DNA of 64,000 nucleotides from NCBI RefSeq assembly GCF_010692725.1, contig NZ_JAAFZB010000086.1, forward strand, positions 1 to 64,000, given 5' to 3'. The first letter of the stretch is position 1, and every line of letters begins with the position of its first letter. The translations under genes and the position numbers were made by a program. Below are positions 55,945 through 64,000 of this stretch, in pieces. The DNA comes from Flavihumibacter soli. GTDB lineage: Bacteria > Bacteroidota > Bacteroidia > Sphingobacteriales > Sphingobacteriaceae. The notes beneath the pieces were generated by a model. That model searched no databases and was not told the origin of the DNA. It was given only the letters and a program-made list of their open reading frames with translations.

Positions 55945-57299
55945 TTAGCAGACGCTTTTGCAGGCTCGAATTTGAGATTCAGGACAGTGTTAAACTCATC
56001 CCTGTCAACATGGCTAAGATCAATTTCCAGCCGTCCATTGCTGTGTTTGTATTTCAGCTGTTTCCCTGATGACAACGCGAGGAGTTTACCCGGCTTGTGG
56101 GGAAAGTTCTCCAATACGATAGAATTAGCCGCTGTATCAAAAACATGGATAAACACCTGATCATTTTTCTCAGTTACCGTCCCCCAGGATTTCGAATTCG
56201 AGAGCCCTCCACGGGTACCATAAATAGAATTTCCATACCTGGCCATCCATTTACCGACACTGTCCAGACGGCTTGTAAATTCAGGTTGGATAGTCCCGTC
56301 AGGCATCGGACCGATGTTTAATAGGAGGTTCGCATTCAAGCCCGAGGCATTTGCCAACAGCCTGATAATTTCCTTTGTCGACTTATATTTCGTATCCGTG
56401 ATGTTAAATCCCCAGCTGCCGTTTAGGGTTTCACAAGTCTCGAGTGGCAGCTCATCAGATGCATTTTGAAAACTCAGGCCTGACTTGTTTTGTCCCGGAA
56501 GATCTCGCTCAAACATCTGAAAATCCTCGCCTGGTAATGGAGTTAAATGATGATTATTTCCGATCAGGCATTGTGGCTGAAGCTTGTGAATAAGGCTGTA
56601 AATCTCATCATAATGCCAGTCCACTCTTGAACTCCTGTCTTTTGCTCCTTCCGGCTCCGTTTGATCCCAATGCCCGTCGAACCAGATCCCGCCGATTTCT
56701 CCATAGTTCGTGAGCAGTTCAGTAAGCTGGGCTTTCATAAAGGCGATGTACTTATTCCAGTCGCCCTGTTCCGTACGCCCTGTTCCCTTTCCTGTGCGAC
56801 CGGTCTGATACTGATAGTCTGTTTTGTACCAGTCCAGGGTTGAATAATACAGGAATAGCTTAATATCCTGCTTTTTACATTCTTCTGCGAGAGCCTTCAA
56901 AACATCCTTCCCATAAGGCGTATTAGTGATCTTCCATTCCGATTCCTTTGTGTCCCAGTTGCTGAAACTATCATGATGCCGGGTTATAAATGTGATATAC
57001 TTCATCCCGGCAGCCTTGGCGGTTCCTACCCACTTTTTAGCATCAAACTCCTGCGGATTGAAGAAGTTCTGAAGTCTGGAATAATCTTCCACTTTGATGT
57101 TACGATTATTCATTACCCATTCCCCGTCACCCAGCACGCTGGATGCTCCCCAATGAATGAACATTCCAAACCTGGCGTTTTTAAACCATTTCCTTGCGGC
57201 CAGATTTTCTTTAGATGGCTGGTATTTTATCTGCGCCTTTACAGATGAGAAAGGTAAAGCTAACAGAATGAAGTAAAGTAATAAAAACCGTCTTTTCAT
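55941..57299 (-). CDS. GH29 alpha-L-fucosidase (second)
   Basis: 452 residues, exported (signal ending VKAQ). FGMFIHWGASSVLG (44-57), TRHHDSFSNWDT (about 106-117) and catalytic nucleophile Asp208 in GGIWFDGHWDQ. Retaining exo-fucosidase. The GIWFDGHWD version differs from the EQWFDGANGEG version of the third fucosidase, so they probably have different linkage preference. Coupled to the fuconolactonase gene. Confidence 0.93.
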   Translation of the reverse strand: MKRRFLLLYFILLALPFSSVKAQIKYQPSKENLAARKWFKNARFGMFIHWGASSVLGDGEWVMNNRNIKVEDYSRLQNFFNPQEFDAKKWVGTAKAAGMKYITFITRHHDSFSNWDTKESEWKITNTPYGKDVLKALAEECKKQDIKLFLYYSTLDWYKTDYQYQTGRTGKGTGRTEQGDWNKYIAFMKAQLTELLTNYGEIGGIWFDGHWDQTEPEGAKDRSSRVDWHYDEIYSLIHKLQPQCLIGNNHHLTPLPGEDFQMFERDLPGQNKSGLSFQNASDELPLETCETLNGSWGFNITDTKYKSTKEIIRLLANASGLNANLLLNIGPMPDGTIQPEFTSRLDSVGKWMARYGNSIYGTRGGLSNSKSWGTVTEKNDQVFIHVFDTAANSIVLENFPHKPGKLLALSSGKQLKYKHSNGRLEIDLSHVDRDEFNTVLNLKFEPAKASAK

Positions 57300-57354
57300 A
57301 TGGGCTGGAGCTTATGATTGTACACTATGGATCATATTAATTATTGTTTTCCGA

Positions 57355-58212
57355 TCAGGACTTTGAGAATGCCACAACCTTTTGTCTTGATGATCCCAAC
57401 CCGTCAATCCCCAGTTCCACAACATCGCCAGGCTTTAGATATACCGGGGGCTTCATCCCCAGGCCAACGCCGGCGGGGGTTCCCGTAGAGATCACATCAC
57501 CGGGTAATAAGGTCATAAACTGACTGACATAAGAAACCACGTAAGCAACATTGAAGATAAAGTTCGCTGTAGTTCCTTCCTGCATACTTTGACCGTTAAC
57601 TGTAAGCCACAGCCGGAGATTGTTCGAATCGGCTATTTCATCTTTAGTTACCATCCATGGTCCTAAAGGTGCGAATGTATCGCAGCCTTTCCCCTTGTCC
57701 CATGTACCATTGCGTTCGAGCTGAAATTCACGTTCGCTCACATCATTATGCAGACAATATCCCGCTACATAATCGAGCGCTTCTTCGACCTCAACATAGC
57801 TGGCCTTTCGACCAATCACCACCGCAAGCTCGACCTCCCAGTCCGTCTTTTCCGAGTTTCTGGGAATCATTATCTGATCATTCGGTCCGCATAGTGAAGT
57901 CGTCGATTTCATAAAAATCACCGGCTCAGGCGGAATAGCAGCATTTGTTTCATGAGCATGATCTGCATAATTCAAACCGATGCAAACGATCTTTGAGGGC
58001 CGGGCTATGGGGCTTCCAAGTCTTACTTCCAGGGGTATTTGAGGTAATGATCCCTGGTACGCCTTAAATGCATCGGCAAGTTTTTTAAGTCCGTCAGTCG
58101 AAAAGAACTCCTCATTATAATCAGTCGTGAGGGATGAGACATCATAATTTTGCCCGTCTATATGTAAACCTGGTTTTTCCTGTGAGGCTTCGCCGAATCT
58201 GATCAATTTCAT
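57355..58212 (-). CDS. FAH-family hydrolase, probable diketo-deoxyfuconate hydrolase
   Basis: 285 residues with the fumarylacetoacetate hydrolase fold: IVCIGLNYADHAHETN (about 76-91), PVIFMKSTTSLCGPND, WEVELAVVIG with the metal-binding Glu-x-Glu pair, GYCLHNDVSERE, KGCDTFAPLGPWMVTKDE and TGTPAGVGLGM. In this context it should split 2,4-diketo-3-deoxy-L-fuconate to pyruvate and L-lactate. Similar proteins are often annotated ureidoglycolate lyase, which is unlikely here. Confidence 0.85.
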   Translation of the reverse strand: MKLIRFGEASQEKPGLHIDGQNYDVSSLTTDYNEEFFSTDGLKKLADAFKAYQGSLPQIPLEVRLGSPIARPSKIVCIGLNYADHAHETNAAIPPEPVIFMKSTTSLCGPNDQIMIPRNSEKTDWEVELAVVIGRKASYVEVEEALDYVAGYCLHNDVSEREFQLERNGTWDKGKGCDTFAPLGPWMVTKDEIADSNNLRLWLTVNGQSMQEGTTANFIFNVAYVVSYVSQFMTLLPGDVISTGTPAGVGLGMKPPVYLKPGDVVELGIDGLGSSRQKVVAFSKS

Positions 58213-58220
58213 AATGTATT

Positions 58221-58982
58221 TTAGTTATTCAATTTTATAAATCCCCCGTCAATAGGATAATCGCAGCCGGTAATAAATGCCGCTTCATCAGAGCATAAAT
58301 ACAATGCTAAAGCCGCCACTTCTGCAGGCGTACCCATTCTCCCGATTGGTTGACTCTTCGATAATTTGTCAAATATCTCCTGCTCCTGGCCGGGGTAGTT
58401 CTTTGCAATGAAACCGTCAACAAACGGCGTATGCACCCGGGCTGGTGAAATACTATTGCAGCGTATCCGGTCATGGAGATAGTCCCGGGCAACTGATAAC
58501 GTCATCGCGTGTACAGCCCCCTTGCTCATCGAATAAGCAAAACGGTCAGTGATCCCCACTAATGCGGCTATTGATGCCATATTAATGATCACTCCACCGT
58601 ATTCTTTCATCCTCGGTATAACCGCATACAAACAATTATATGCCCCCTTTACGTTCACGTCAAATACCCGGACAAAATCCGCTTCGCTGGTATTGTCTGC
58701 CCGGCCGATATGCGCTATGCCAGCATTGTTAATCAGAATATCAATCTTCCCTATTTTTTCGACAACTTTCAACACTTCCCCCTGATCCGAAACATTACAG
58801 GCATACGCAGCCCCCTTTTTACCCGCGGCTATAATCTCCTGGACAGTTTCCTCAGCACTTTCTTCTGTGAGATCAAGTATATGAACGTCTGCTCCTTTGC
58901 TCGCAAACAATACGCTTATTGCATGGCCAATACCACTGCCACCGCCTGTTATTACTGCTGTTTTACCTTCTAATGAAAACAT
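58221..58982 (-). CDS. SDR oxidoreductase, probable 2-keto-3-deoxy-L-fuconate dehydrogenase
   Basis: 253 residues, NAD(P)-dependent. GGGSGIG (13-19), NNAG (85-88), Ser137, Tyr150 and Lys154 (YSMSK) are all present. C-terminal AAFITGCDYPIDGGF is typical for the family. Together with the adjacent FAH hydrolase (eight bp away) it completes the oxidative end of the fucose route. Assignment by context. Confidence 0.85.
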   Translation of the reverse strand: MFSLEGKTAVITGGGSGIGHAISVLFASKGADVHILDLTEESAEETVQEIIAAGKKGAAYACNVSDQGEVLKVVEKIGKIDILINNAGIAHIGRADNTSEADFVRVFDVNVKGAYNCLYAVIPRMKEYGGVIINMASIAALVGITDRFAYSMSKGAVHAMTLSVARDYLHDRIRCNSISPARVHTPFVDGFIAKNYPGQEQEIFDKLSKSQPIGRMGTPAEVAALALYLCSDEAAFITGCDYPIDGGFIKLNN

Positions 58983-59054
58983 ATAATCCTTGCAATTTAT
59001 AATTTATGATGGTTGGCATAATAGTTCCAATTGATTTCGGGCATACTGCATAAT

Positions 59055-61166
59055 TTACCTCGTTATAACACTTAGTTCGGCAACCGCTGCCCAATGCTCC
59101 TTTTCGCCTGCCGGAGCAAGAGCATCAAGTTTAATAAACCGGGCCTGAACTGGCTTATCGAATTTCACTTCCTGCTTTACGGGGTTATTTTTAATGTTGG
59201 CGAAGGTCGCATCATTGACCACTTTCTGCCAGTTTTGGCCATCATTACTGATGTAGAAATTGTAGCGATAAATAATCCCGGTATGATTTCCATCTTGCCG
59301 GGGAGTATAAGAAAAGCCCTTTAACAACAGCTTTTCACCCATATCCACAGCAATTTCATGCGGATATTTTTTGCCCGCTTCGTTCCAATTGGTTATCCAT
59401 TGAGATTTTATATCGCCGTCAATAGCTTTAATCGCTTCAAAATTTTTAACTTCATCATCTGCAGAAACAATGCTCCATTTAACCGGTGCAATGTCAAAAT
59501 CCGTCCTGATGGTTTCGCTTGATTTGGCTCCATTATTAATAAAAGTTTTCGCTTTTATCGTTCCGCCGGAAGTAAAATTAAAAGCGTCAGTATACCTCTT
59601 TGAACTATAGGTCGGCTCAGAGCCATCTACGGTATAAGTAATGACGGGATCGGTGTTATCAGCGAGTATTGTTACCCGTCCGCTCTTATCTCTTGAAATA
59701 ACTGGCGAACTGAGCAGCTCTGGTGCTTTAAAGATCTGAACTTCGGAAATTACCGGGCATGCATCAGCCTCCAGGATATTTACCCGCACTTTCGAAGTCA
59801 TTAAGGACGGAAAACTTAATATTCGTTTGTATCCGATAGTCGTTTGCTTATCAATTTGCCTGAATTTACTGCCATCCCAAACGTCCACACTGAACGAAGC
59901 GACCCTTTGTCCAAGAGGAATATATTCTTGTAAAACAATCCTGTTAACCTCCACAGGTACTCCCAGATCAACAACGAATGAACCTGTTTTCATATCATCG
60001 TTAGTCGTCCAGTAGGTCTCAAAGTTGCCGTCCGAAAGGTTTGAGGCCGCAAAATTTTTACTGCCCCCCCGTACCTGGCTGACAGATACTTTTCTATTCA
60101 ATGCAAGATTGGTTTTAAAACTTTCGTCTATCAGTTTCCTGAACTCCATCAGACGCAGCGAATCATTTTTATGAATAAGCCCCCGACGGTCGACCGGAAC
60201 ATTCAGCAGCAGGTTGGCGTTCCGACCCACGGACGCATTATATATCTTTGATAATTCAAGCAGTGACTTTCCTTTATCATCAGTGGAAGGGCTATAAAAC
60301 CAGCCTGGGCGGATGGAAACATCAGCCTCCCCGGGAATCCATTTTTCGCCGTTTCTGTTTCCCTGATTTAAAACAGCTGGCTTAGGGGCCTCGTTCCCAA
60401 CGCCGAAACCGGCAGTATTTAATGTACTCCAGTTCGTTTTGCCGGCATAGCCATTTTCATTACCGATCCATCGACATCCGGGGCCTATATCACTAAAAAT
60501 GACCGCATCAGGATGATGCTTAAACACTGTACCGTTAAAAAGCTTCCAGTCATACTCTTGCCTCTTACCATTGGGCCCTTCCCCGTTGGCACCATCGAAC
60601 CATTGCTCAAACACCTCACCATATTGGGTATGTACCTCATCCAGGGTTTTAGCAAATATCTCATTATACTCCGACGTGCCATACTTGGGATGATTTCTGT
60701 CCCAGGGCGAAAGGTACATCCCAAGTTTTAAGCCGTATTCTTTACAAGCCGCAGCCAGCTCCTTTAACACATCGCCTTTGCCTTCCTTCCAGGCACTTTC
60801 TCTTACCGTATGCGTGCTGTATTTGCTGGGCCATAAACAAAAACCGTCATGGTGCTTGGCGGTGATAATGATAGCTTTCATGCCAGCCTCTTTAGCCGTA
60901 CGGGCCCATTGCCTGGCATCCAGTTTTGTAGGATTGAATACTTTGGGATCTTCATCACCATGGCCCCATTCTTTATCCGTAAAAGTGTTTGGTCCGAAAT
61001 GAATAAACATATAGTACTCCATTTGCTGCCACTTTACCTGGGCGGGACTAGGGACCGCTCCGTAAGGTGCCGGCGCGGCTGCATTTTTCGACTGCGCGAA
61101 TGCCAGTGAACTACAGAATACAAATGCCAGTAGCAGGTTAATTTTACGATTCGCAAGTCCAGCCAT
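59055..61166 (-). CDS. GH29 alpha-L-fucosidase with CBM32-like and chitobiase-like C-terminal domains (third)
   Basis: 703 residues, exported (signal ending LAFAQ). GH29-B-like features: KWQQMEYYMFIHFGPNT (45-61), AKHHDGFCLW and nucleophile Asp191 in EQWFDGANGEG. C-terminal: F5/8-type C (CBM32) with EYIPLGQRVASFSVDVWDG, chitobiase-like YTVDGSEPTYSSK and a second F5/8-like domain. GH29-B enzymes usually cut alpha-1,3/4-fucose of branched GlcNAc. Part of the right operon. Confidence 0.92.
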   Translation of the reverse strand: MAGLANRKINLLLAFVFCSSLAFAQSKNAAAPAPYGAVPSPAQVKWQQMEYYMFIHFGPNTFTDKEWGHGDEDPKVFNPTKLDARQWARTAKEAGMKAIIITAKHHDGFCLWPSKYSTHTVRESAWKEGKGDVLKELAAACKEYGLKLGMYLSPWDRNHPKYGTSEYNEIFAKTLDEVHTQYGEVFEQWFDGANGEGPNGKRQEYDWKLFNGTVFKHHPDAVIFSDIGPGCRWIGNENGYAGKTNWSTLNTAGFGVGNEAPKPAVLNQGNRNGEKWIPGEADVSIRPGWFYSPSTDDKGKSLLELSKIYNASVGRNANLLLNVPVDRRGLIHKNDSLRLMEFRKLIDESFKTNLALNRKVSVSQVRGGSKNFAASNLSDGNFETYWTTNDDMKTGSFVVDLGVPVEVNRIVLQEYIPLGQRVASFSVDVWDGSKFRQIDKQTTIGYKRILSFPSLMTSKVRVNILEADACPVISEVQIFKAPELLSSPVISRDKSGRVTILADNTDPVITYTVDGSEPTYSSKRYTDAFNFTSGGTIKAKTFINNGAKSSETIRTDFDIAPVKWSIVSADDEVKNFEAIKAIDGDIKSQWITNWNEAGKKYPHEIAVDMGEKLLLKGFSYTPRQDGNHTGIIYRYNFYISNDGQNWQKVVNDATFANIKNNPVKQEVKFDKPVQARFIKLDALAPAGEKEHWAAVAELSVITR

Positions 61167-61185
61167 AATCAGTATCTATTTTTTT

Positions 61186-62838
61186 TTAAAGACTTACTCC
61201 GCGCTTCCACGGAATAAAATCATCCTGCCCCAATTGCACAGCTTTCGGTACTGTCACCCCGCTTGCTGCACGAATACAATATTCCAGGATCTCTTCACCC
61301 ATTTGCTGCAAAGATTTCTCCCCGGTAATTATTCCACCACAATCAACGTCAATGATATCCGGCATTCGGTTCGCTAATGCAGTATTGGTCGACAGCTTTA
61401 TGGTAGGACAAACGACATTACCTGTGGGAGTTCCCAGCCCGGTGGTGAACAAGATTAACGTTGCACCACTCGCCGCCTTGCCAGTTGTGGCTTCCACATC
61501 ATTCCCCGGTGTACAAACCAGGTGAAGTCCCGGCTTCAGAACGGGTTCGGTATAGTCCAAAACATCAGCTATAGGCGCGGTACCACCCTTCTTCGCCGCT
61601 CCGGCAGATTTGATAGCATCTGTTATCAGACCGTCCTTTATATTCCCCGGAGACGGGTTCATATGAAAACCGCTACCAACCGCCCGTGCCTGTGCATCAT
61701 AATCCTTCATGAGCCGGGTGAATTTTTCGGCTGCTTCATAAGTGCTACAGCGGTCAACCAGTTCCTGTTCGGCGCCGAATAATTCCGGGAACTCAGCAAG
61801 CAGCACCTGCCCTCCCAATGCAACGATCAGGTCCGAAGCGTAGCCCACCGAGGGATTAGCAGAAATTCCTGAAAAACCGTCAGAACCGCCGCACTTCACA
61901 CCCACACAAAGTTTACTCAATGGTTGCGGCGTACGTCCTGCCTTATTAATTTCAATGAGTCCTTCGAAAGTCTTTTGAATTGCCTCCGCAATCATCAATT
62001 CCTCTGATACTGCCTTTTGCTGCTCGAAGACATACAATGGCTTATTAAAGGAAGAATTTCTCTTCTTAATATCATTTAACAGCAGGTCCACCTGCAGATG
62101 CTGACAACCCAGACTTAAGATCGTTATACCGGCGACATTCGGATGATCTGCATAGGCAGCCAGAAGCTTGCTTAATGTTTCGCTGTCCTGCCGTGTACCA
62201 CCGCATCCCCCTTCATGATTTAAAAATTTAATACCATCAACATTTTTAAATAAACGGTCGCTGATAACAATTTCCTCCTCCGAAATCAAAGACTGCGGAG
62301 TCAATGCCCCTGAGTCGCCATGTTGCCTGAAAGCTGATATAAGTTTGCTGACCGCTTTTCGATATTTATGGGAAGGAGCATAGCCTAATTGCTGCAAAAG
62401 CGCATCCTTTATATAATCCAGGTTACGATTTTCACAAAAGACGGTCGGAATGAACAGCCAGTAATTTGCCGTCCCCACGCGTCCGTCCGATCTCAAATAT
62501 CCGTTAAACGTTCTGCTTCGCCATTTTTTCACATCAGGCGGAGTCCAGTGGTAGTCCTTCTGCTTACTGTAGTGTTCGTTCGATGCATGCTTGATATTAC
62601 CGGTGTGAATCAGCCCCCCTCTCGCGATAGGCTCGATCGCCTTTCCAACCAAAACACCGTACATTATAATTTCATCGCCCGGATCAAGATCTTTCATGGC
62701 AAACTTGTGCTTACCCGGGATCGCATCCCGCAGTAGAAATTTTTCGCTCTCGAAAACAATCTGCTCCTCCCTTGACAGATTGCTGAGCGCCACCAGAACA
62801 TTATCAGTTGGATGAATATGTAATACTTTTTCTGCCAT
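61186..62838 (-). CDS. UxaA-family dehydratase, candidate L-fuconate dehydratase
   Basis: 550 residues, both altronate-dehydratase halves in one chain: N-terminal SAF domain (1-95) and UxaA C-terminal domain with NHEGGCGGTRQDS, SLGCQHLQVD, VGVKCGGSDGFSGISANP and GLGTPTGNVVCP. The family dehydrates aldonates with Fe2+. Since no enolase-type fuconate dehydratase is in the operon, this is the best candidate for L-fuconate to 2-keto-3-deoxy-L-fuconate. D-altronate cannot be excluded from sequence. Four bp from the fucP gene. Confidence 0.8.
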   Translation of the reverse strand: MAEKVLHIHPTDNVLVALSNLSREEQIVFESEKFLLRDAIPGKHKFAMKDLDPGDEIIMYGVLVGKAIEPIARGGLIHTGNIKHASNEHYSKQKDYHWTPPDVKKWRSRTFNGYLRSDGRVGTANYWLFIPTVFCENRNLDYIKDALLQQLGYAPSHKYRKAVSKLISAFRQHGDSGALTPQSLISEEEIVISDRLFKNVDGIKFLNHEGGCGGTRQDSETLSKLLAAYADHPNVAGITILSLGCQHLQVDLLLNDIKKRNSSFNKPLYVFEQQKAVSEELMIAEAIQKTFEGLIEINKAGRTPQPLSKLCVGVKCGGSDGFSGISANPSVGYASDLIVALGGQVLLAEFPELFGAEQELVDRCSTYEAAEKFTRLMKDYDAQARAVGSGFHMNPSPGNIKDGLITDAIKSAGAAKKGGTAPIADVLDYTEPVLKPGLHLVCTPGNDVEATTGKAASGATLILFTTGLGTPTGNVVCPTIKLSTNTALANRMPDIIDVDCGGIITGEKSLQQMGEEILEYCIRAASGVTVPKAVQLGQDDFIPWKRGVSL

Positions 62839-62841
62839 ATC

Positions 62842-64000
62842 TTATTTAACTCTGAGACCCGCACTTATCCGGTAGCCACGCCATCCATACCAGGCAACTA
62901 TTACAAAACAGAAAAGTGGTACGATATAGGCAAATGAAATAGAATAATGATCGGTCAATAAACCCATAACATATGGAACTAATGCTCCACCCACAATCGA
63001 CATAATGATAAAGGATGAGCCTTTCTTTGTATGGGCGCCAAGATCCTTAATCCCTAAGGCAAAAATTGTCGGAAACATAATAGATTCAAAAAAGAAAATG
63101 GCCATCAAGGCGTAGACCGAAAGATTGCTGCTGGCTGAGATAACTACCAGGCACAACACCACATTAAGCAATGCATAAGCCGTTAAAAGTTTATTCGGGC
63201 TGACCACCTTCATAAGTGCTGTTCCTGCAAAGCGACCGGCGGTGAAGAGTATAAGCGCTATTGAGAGCAGATACGCAGCCTCAGCATTGTCAATACCCTG
63301 GCCAACTTCGGTACAGTAGTTTATAAATAGTGCGGCGATCCCAACCTGTGCGGCTACGTAGAAAAATTGTGCAATGACTGCGTTGGTGAAATTGCGATGC
63401 TTAAATAAAGGCTTTTTTGCAATTGCCTGGTCGGAAGCAAGCAGAGTTTCCTTGATCTCCGGCAAAGGGGTTTTAAAGAAAAAACCGGCAATGATCAGGA
63501 CTACTCCCCCGATAATTATATATACCATCTTTACCGAATCAAGGCTCCCGCCAGAATCCGGAGTTGCGAAAAACAGGTTAGCACCTATTATCGGGCCTAT
63601 GAACGATCCAACCCCATTAAAACACTGCGCCAGATTTAACCTGAACTCTGAAGTGTCAGGTTTACCTAAAACGGTTACATAGGGATTCGCAGCAGTTTCA
63701 AGACAAGTTAAACCGGAAGCCAGGATAAATAAGGCCAGTAAGAAAAAATTAAAACTCGCCTCCTGTGCCGCAGGAAAAAACAGAAATGCTCCGCCGGCAT
63801 ATAACAGCAATCCGAGAATAATGCCCTTTTTATAACCAAATTTATTCATGAATAAACCTGCGGGCAGGGCAACTAAAAAATAAGCGCCGAAATAGGCAGC
63901 CTGCAGCAGAGTTGATCTGGCTGTTGTGATATCCAACGTAACCTGAAAGTGCTTGTTTAACACATCAAGAAGGCCATAAGCCATTCCCCATAAGAAAAAT
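62842..64000 (-). CDS. fucP: L-fucose:H+ symporter, partial at window edge
   Basis: At least 385 residues of an MFS fucose/galactose/glucose permease. The reading frame continues past 64000; residues FFLWGMAYGLLDVLNKHFQV (the conserved motif in helix 1) are at the edge, so only the first few dozen residues are missing. GLTCLETAANPYVTVLG and NLAQCFNGVGSFIGPIIG are family hallmarks. Brings in fucose freed by the GH29 enzymes. First visible gene of the right operon, four bp before the UxaA gene. Confidence 0.92.
   Translation of the reverse strand, partial: FFLWGMAYGLLDVLNKHFQVTLDITTARSTLLQAAYFGAYFLVALPAGLFMNKFGYKKGIILGLLLYAGGAFLFFPAAQEASFNFFLLALFILASGLTCLETAANPYVTVLGKPDTSEFRLNLAQCFNGVGSFIGPIIGANLFFATPDSGGSLDSVKMVYIIIGGVVLIIAGFFFKTPLPEIKETLLASDQAIAKKPLFKHRNFTNAVIAQFFYVAAQVGIAALFINYCTEVGQGIDNAEAAYLLSIALILFTAGRFAGTALMKVVSPNKLLTAYALLNVVLCLVVISASSNLSVYALMAIFFFESIMFPTIFALGIKDLGAHTKKGSSFIIMSIVGGALVPYVMGLLTDHYSISFAYIVPLFCFVIVAWYGWRGYRISAGLRVK

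Noticed and set aside
57355-58212. Ureidoglycolate lyase or fumarylacetoacetase
   Set aside because: No purine or tyrosine genes nearby; fucose-pathway context explains the FAH fold better.

Overview
The window comes from a Bacteroidota chromosome, most likely the Sphingobacteriaceae/Pedobacter group. The evidence is a SusC/SusD pair, a tmRNA with tag GENNYALAA, a PNGase F with a type IX secretion-like C-terminus, NamZ- and GH92/GH125-type proteins, many lipoproteins, and mostly SD-less starts. The assignment rests on protein and RNA recognition, not on a database search.

Region 1 (1-14,980): an aminotransferase and the tmRNA gene ssrA are followed by about 13 kb of small, mostly single-gene accessory units: lipoproteins, an SRPBCC protein, an NAD(P)-binding protein, an AlkD-like protein, an HD phosphohydrolase, a ScyD-like propeller, a Tat-exported aldo/keto reductase, a broken alcohol dehydrogenase, two DHFR-family reductases, DUF2200 and a rifamycin ADP-ribosyltransferase (arr). 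A degraded copy of the ssrA 3' end lies at about 14,931-14,978 and a shorter ssrA fragment at 1,941-1,962. This fits a decayed island (or stacked islands) inserted in ssrA. Intergenic spaces carry heptamer arrays, hairpin repeats, a 141-bp duplicated repeat and attC-like boundaries.

Region 2 (14,980-27,300): more accessory genes, including a tandem alpha/beta-hydrolase membrane protein, several small lipoproteins and membrane proteins, an isochorismatase-like hydrolase, a NamZ-family muramidase, an RNA 2'-phosphotransferase (KptA), an OmpA/DUF4892 protein and a glycosyltransferase remnant.

Region 3 (27,331-64,000, continuing past the window): a large polysaccharide-utilisation locus that looks directed at fucosylated N-glycoproteins. 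A left minus-strand operon encodes GH29, a CBM9-like protein, a GHL10-like protein, GH92 and GH3. A divergent ROK regulator is followed by SusC/SusD. A right minus-strand operon of 11 genes encodes FucP, a UxaA-type dehydratase, two GH29 fucosidases, an SDR, an FAH-family hydrolase, a fuconolactonase-like amidohydrolase, PNGase F, a fucose-dehydrogenase-like SDR, GH20 and GH125. Together they would release the N-glycan, trim mannose, GlcNAc and fucose, import fucose and oxidise it without phosphorylation to pyruvate and lactate. No sialidase or obvious beta-galactosidase is present, which points to high-mannose, paucimannose, plant or invertebrate glycans.

Between SusD and the right operon lies a separate four-gene plus-strand operon (42,351-48,938): a redoxin, a heme c-PHM-like copper monooxygenase fusion, a large FG-GAP/UnbV protein and a vanadium-haloperoxidase/PAP2-like protein. 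It looks like an envelope or extracellular redox system of unknown function and is the best candidate for an undescribed system here.
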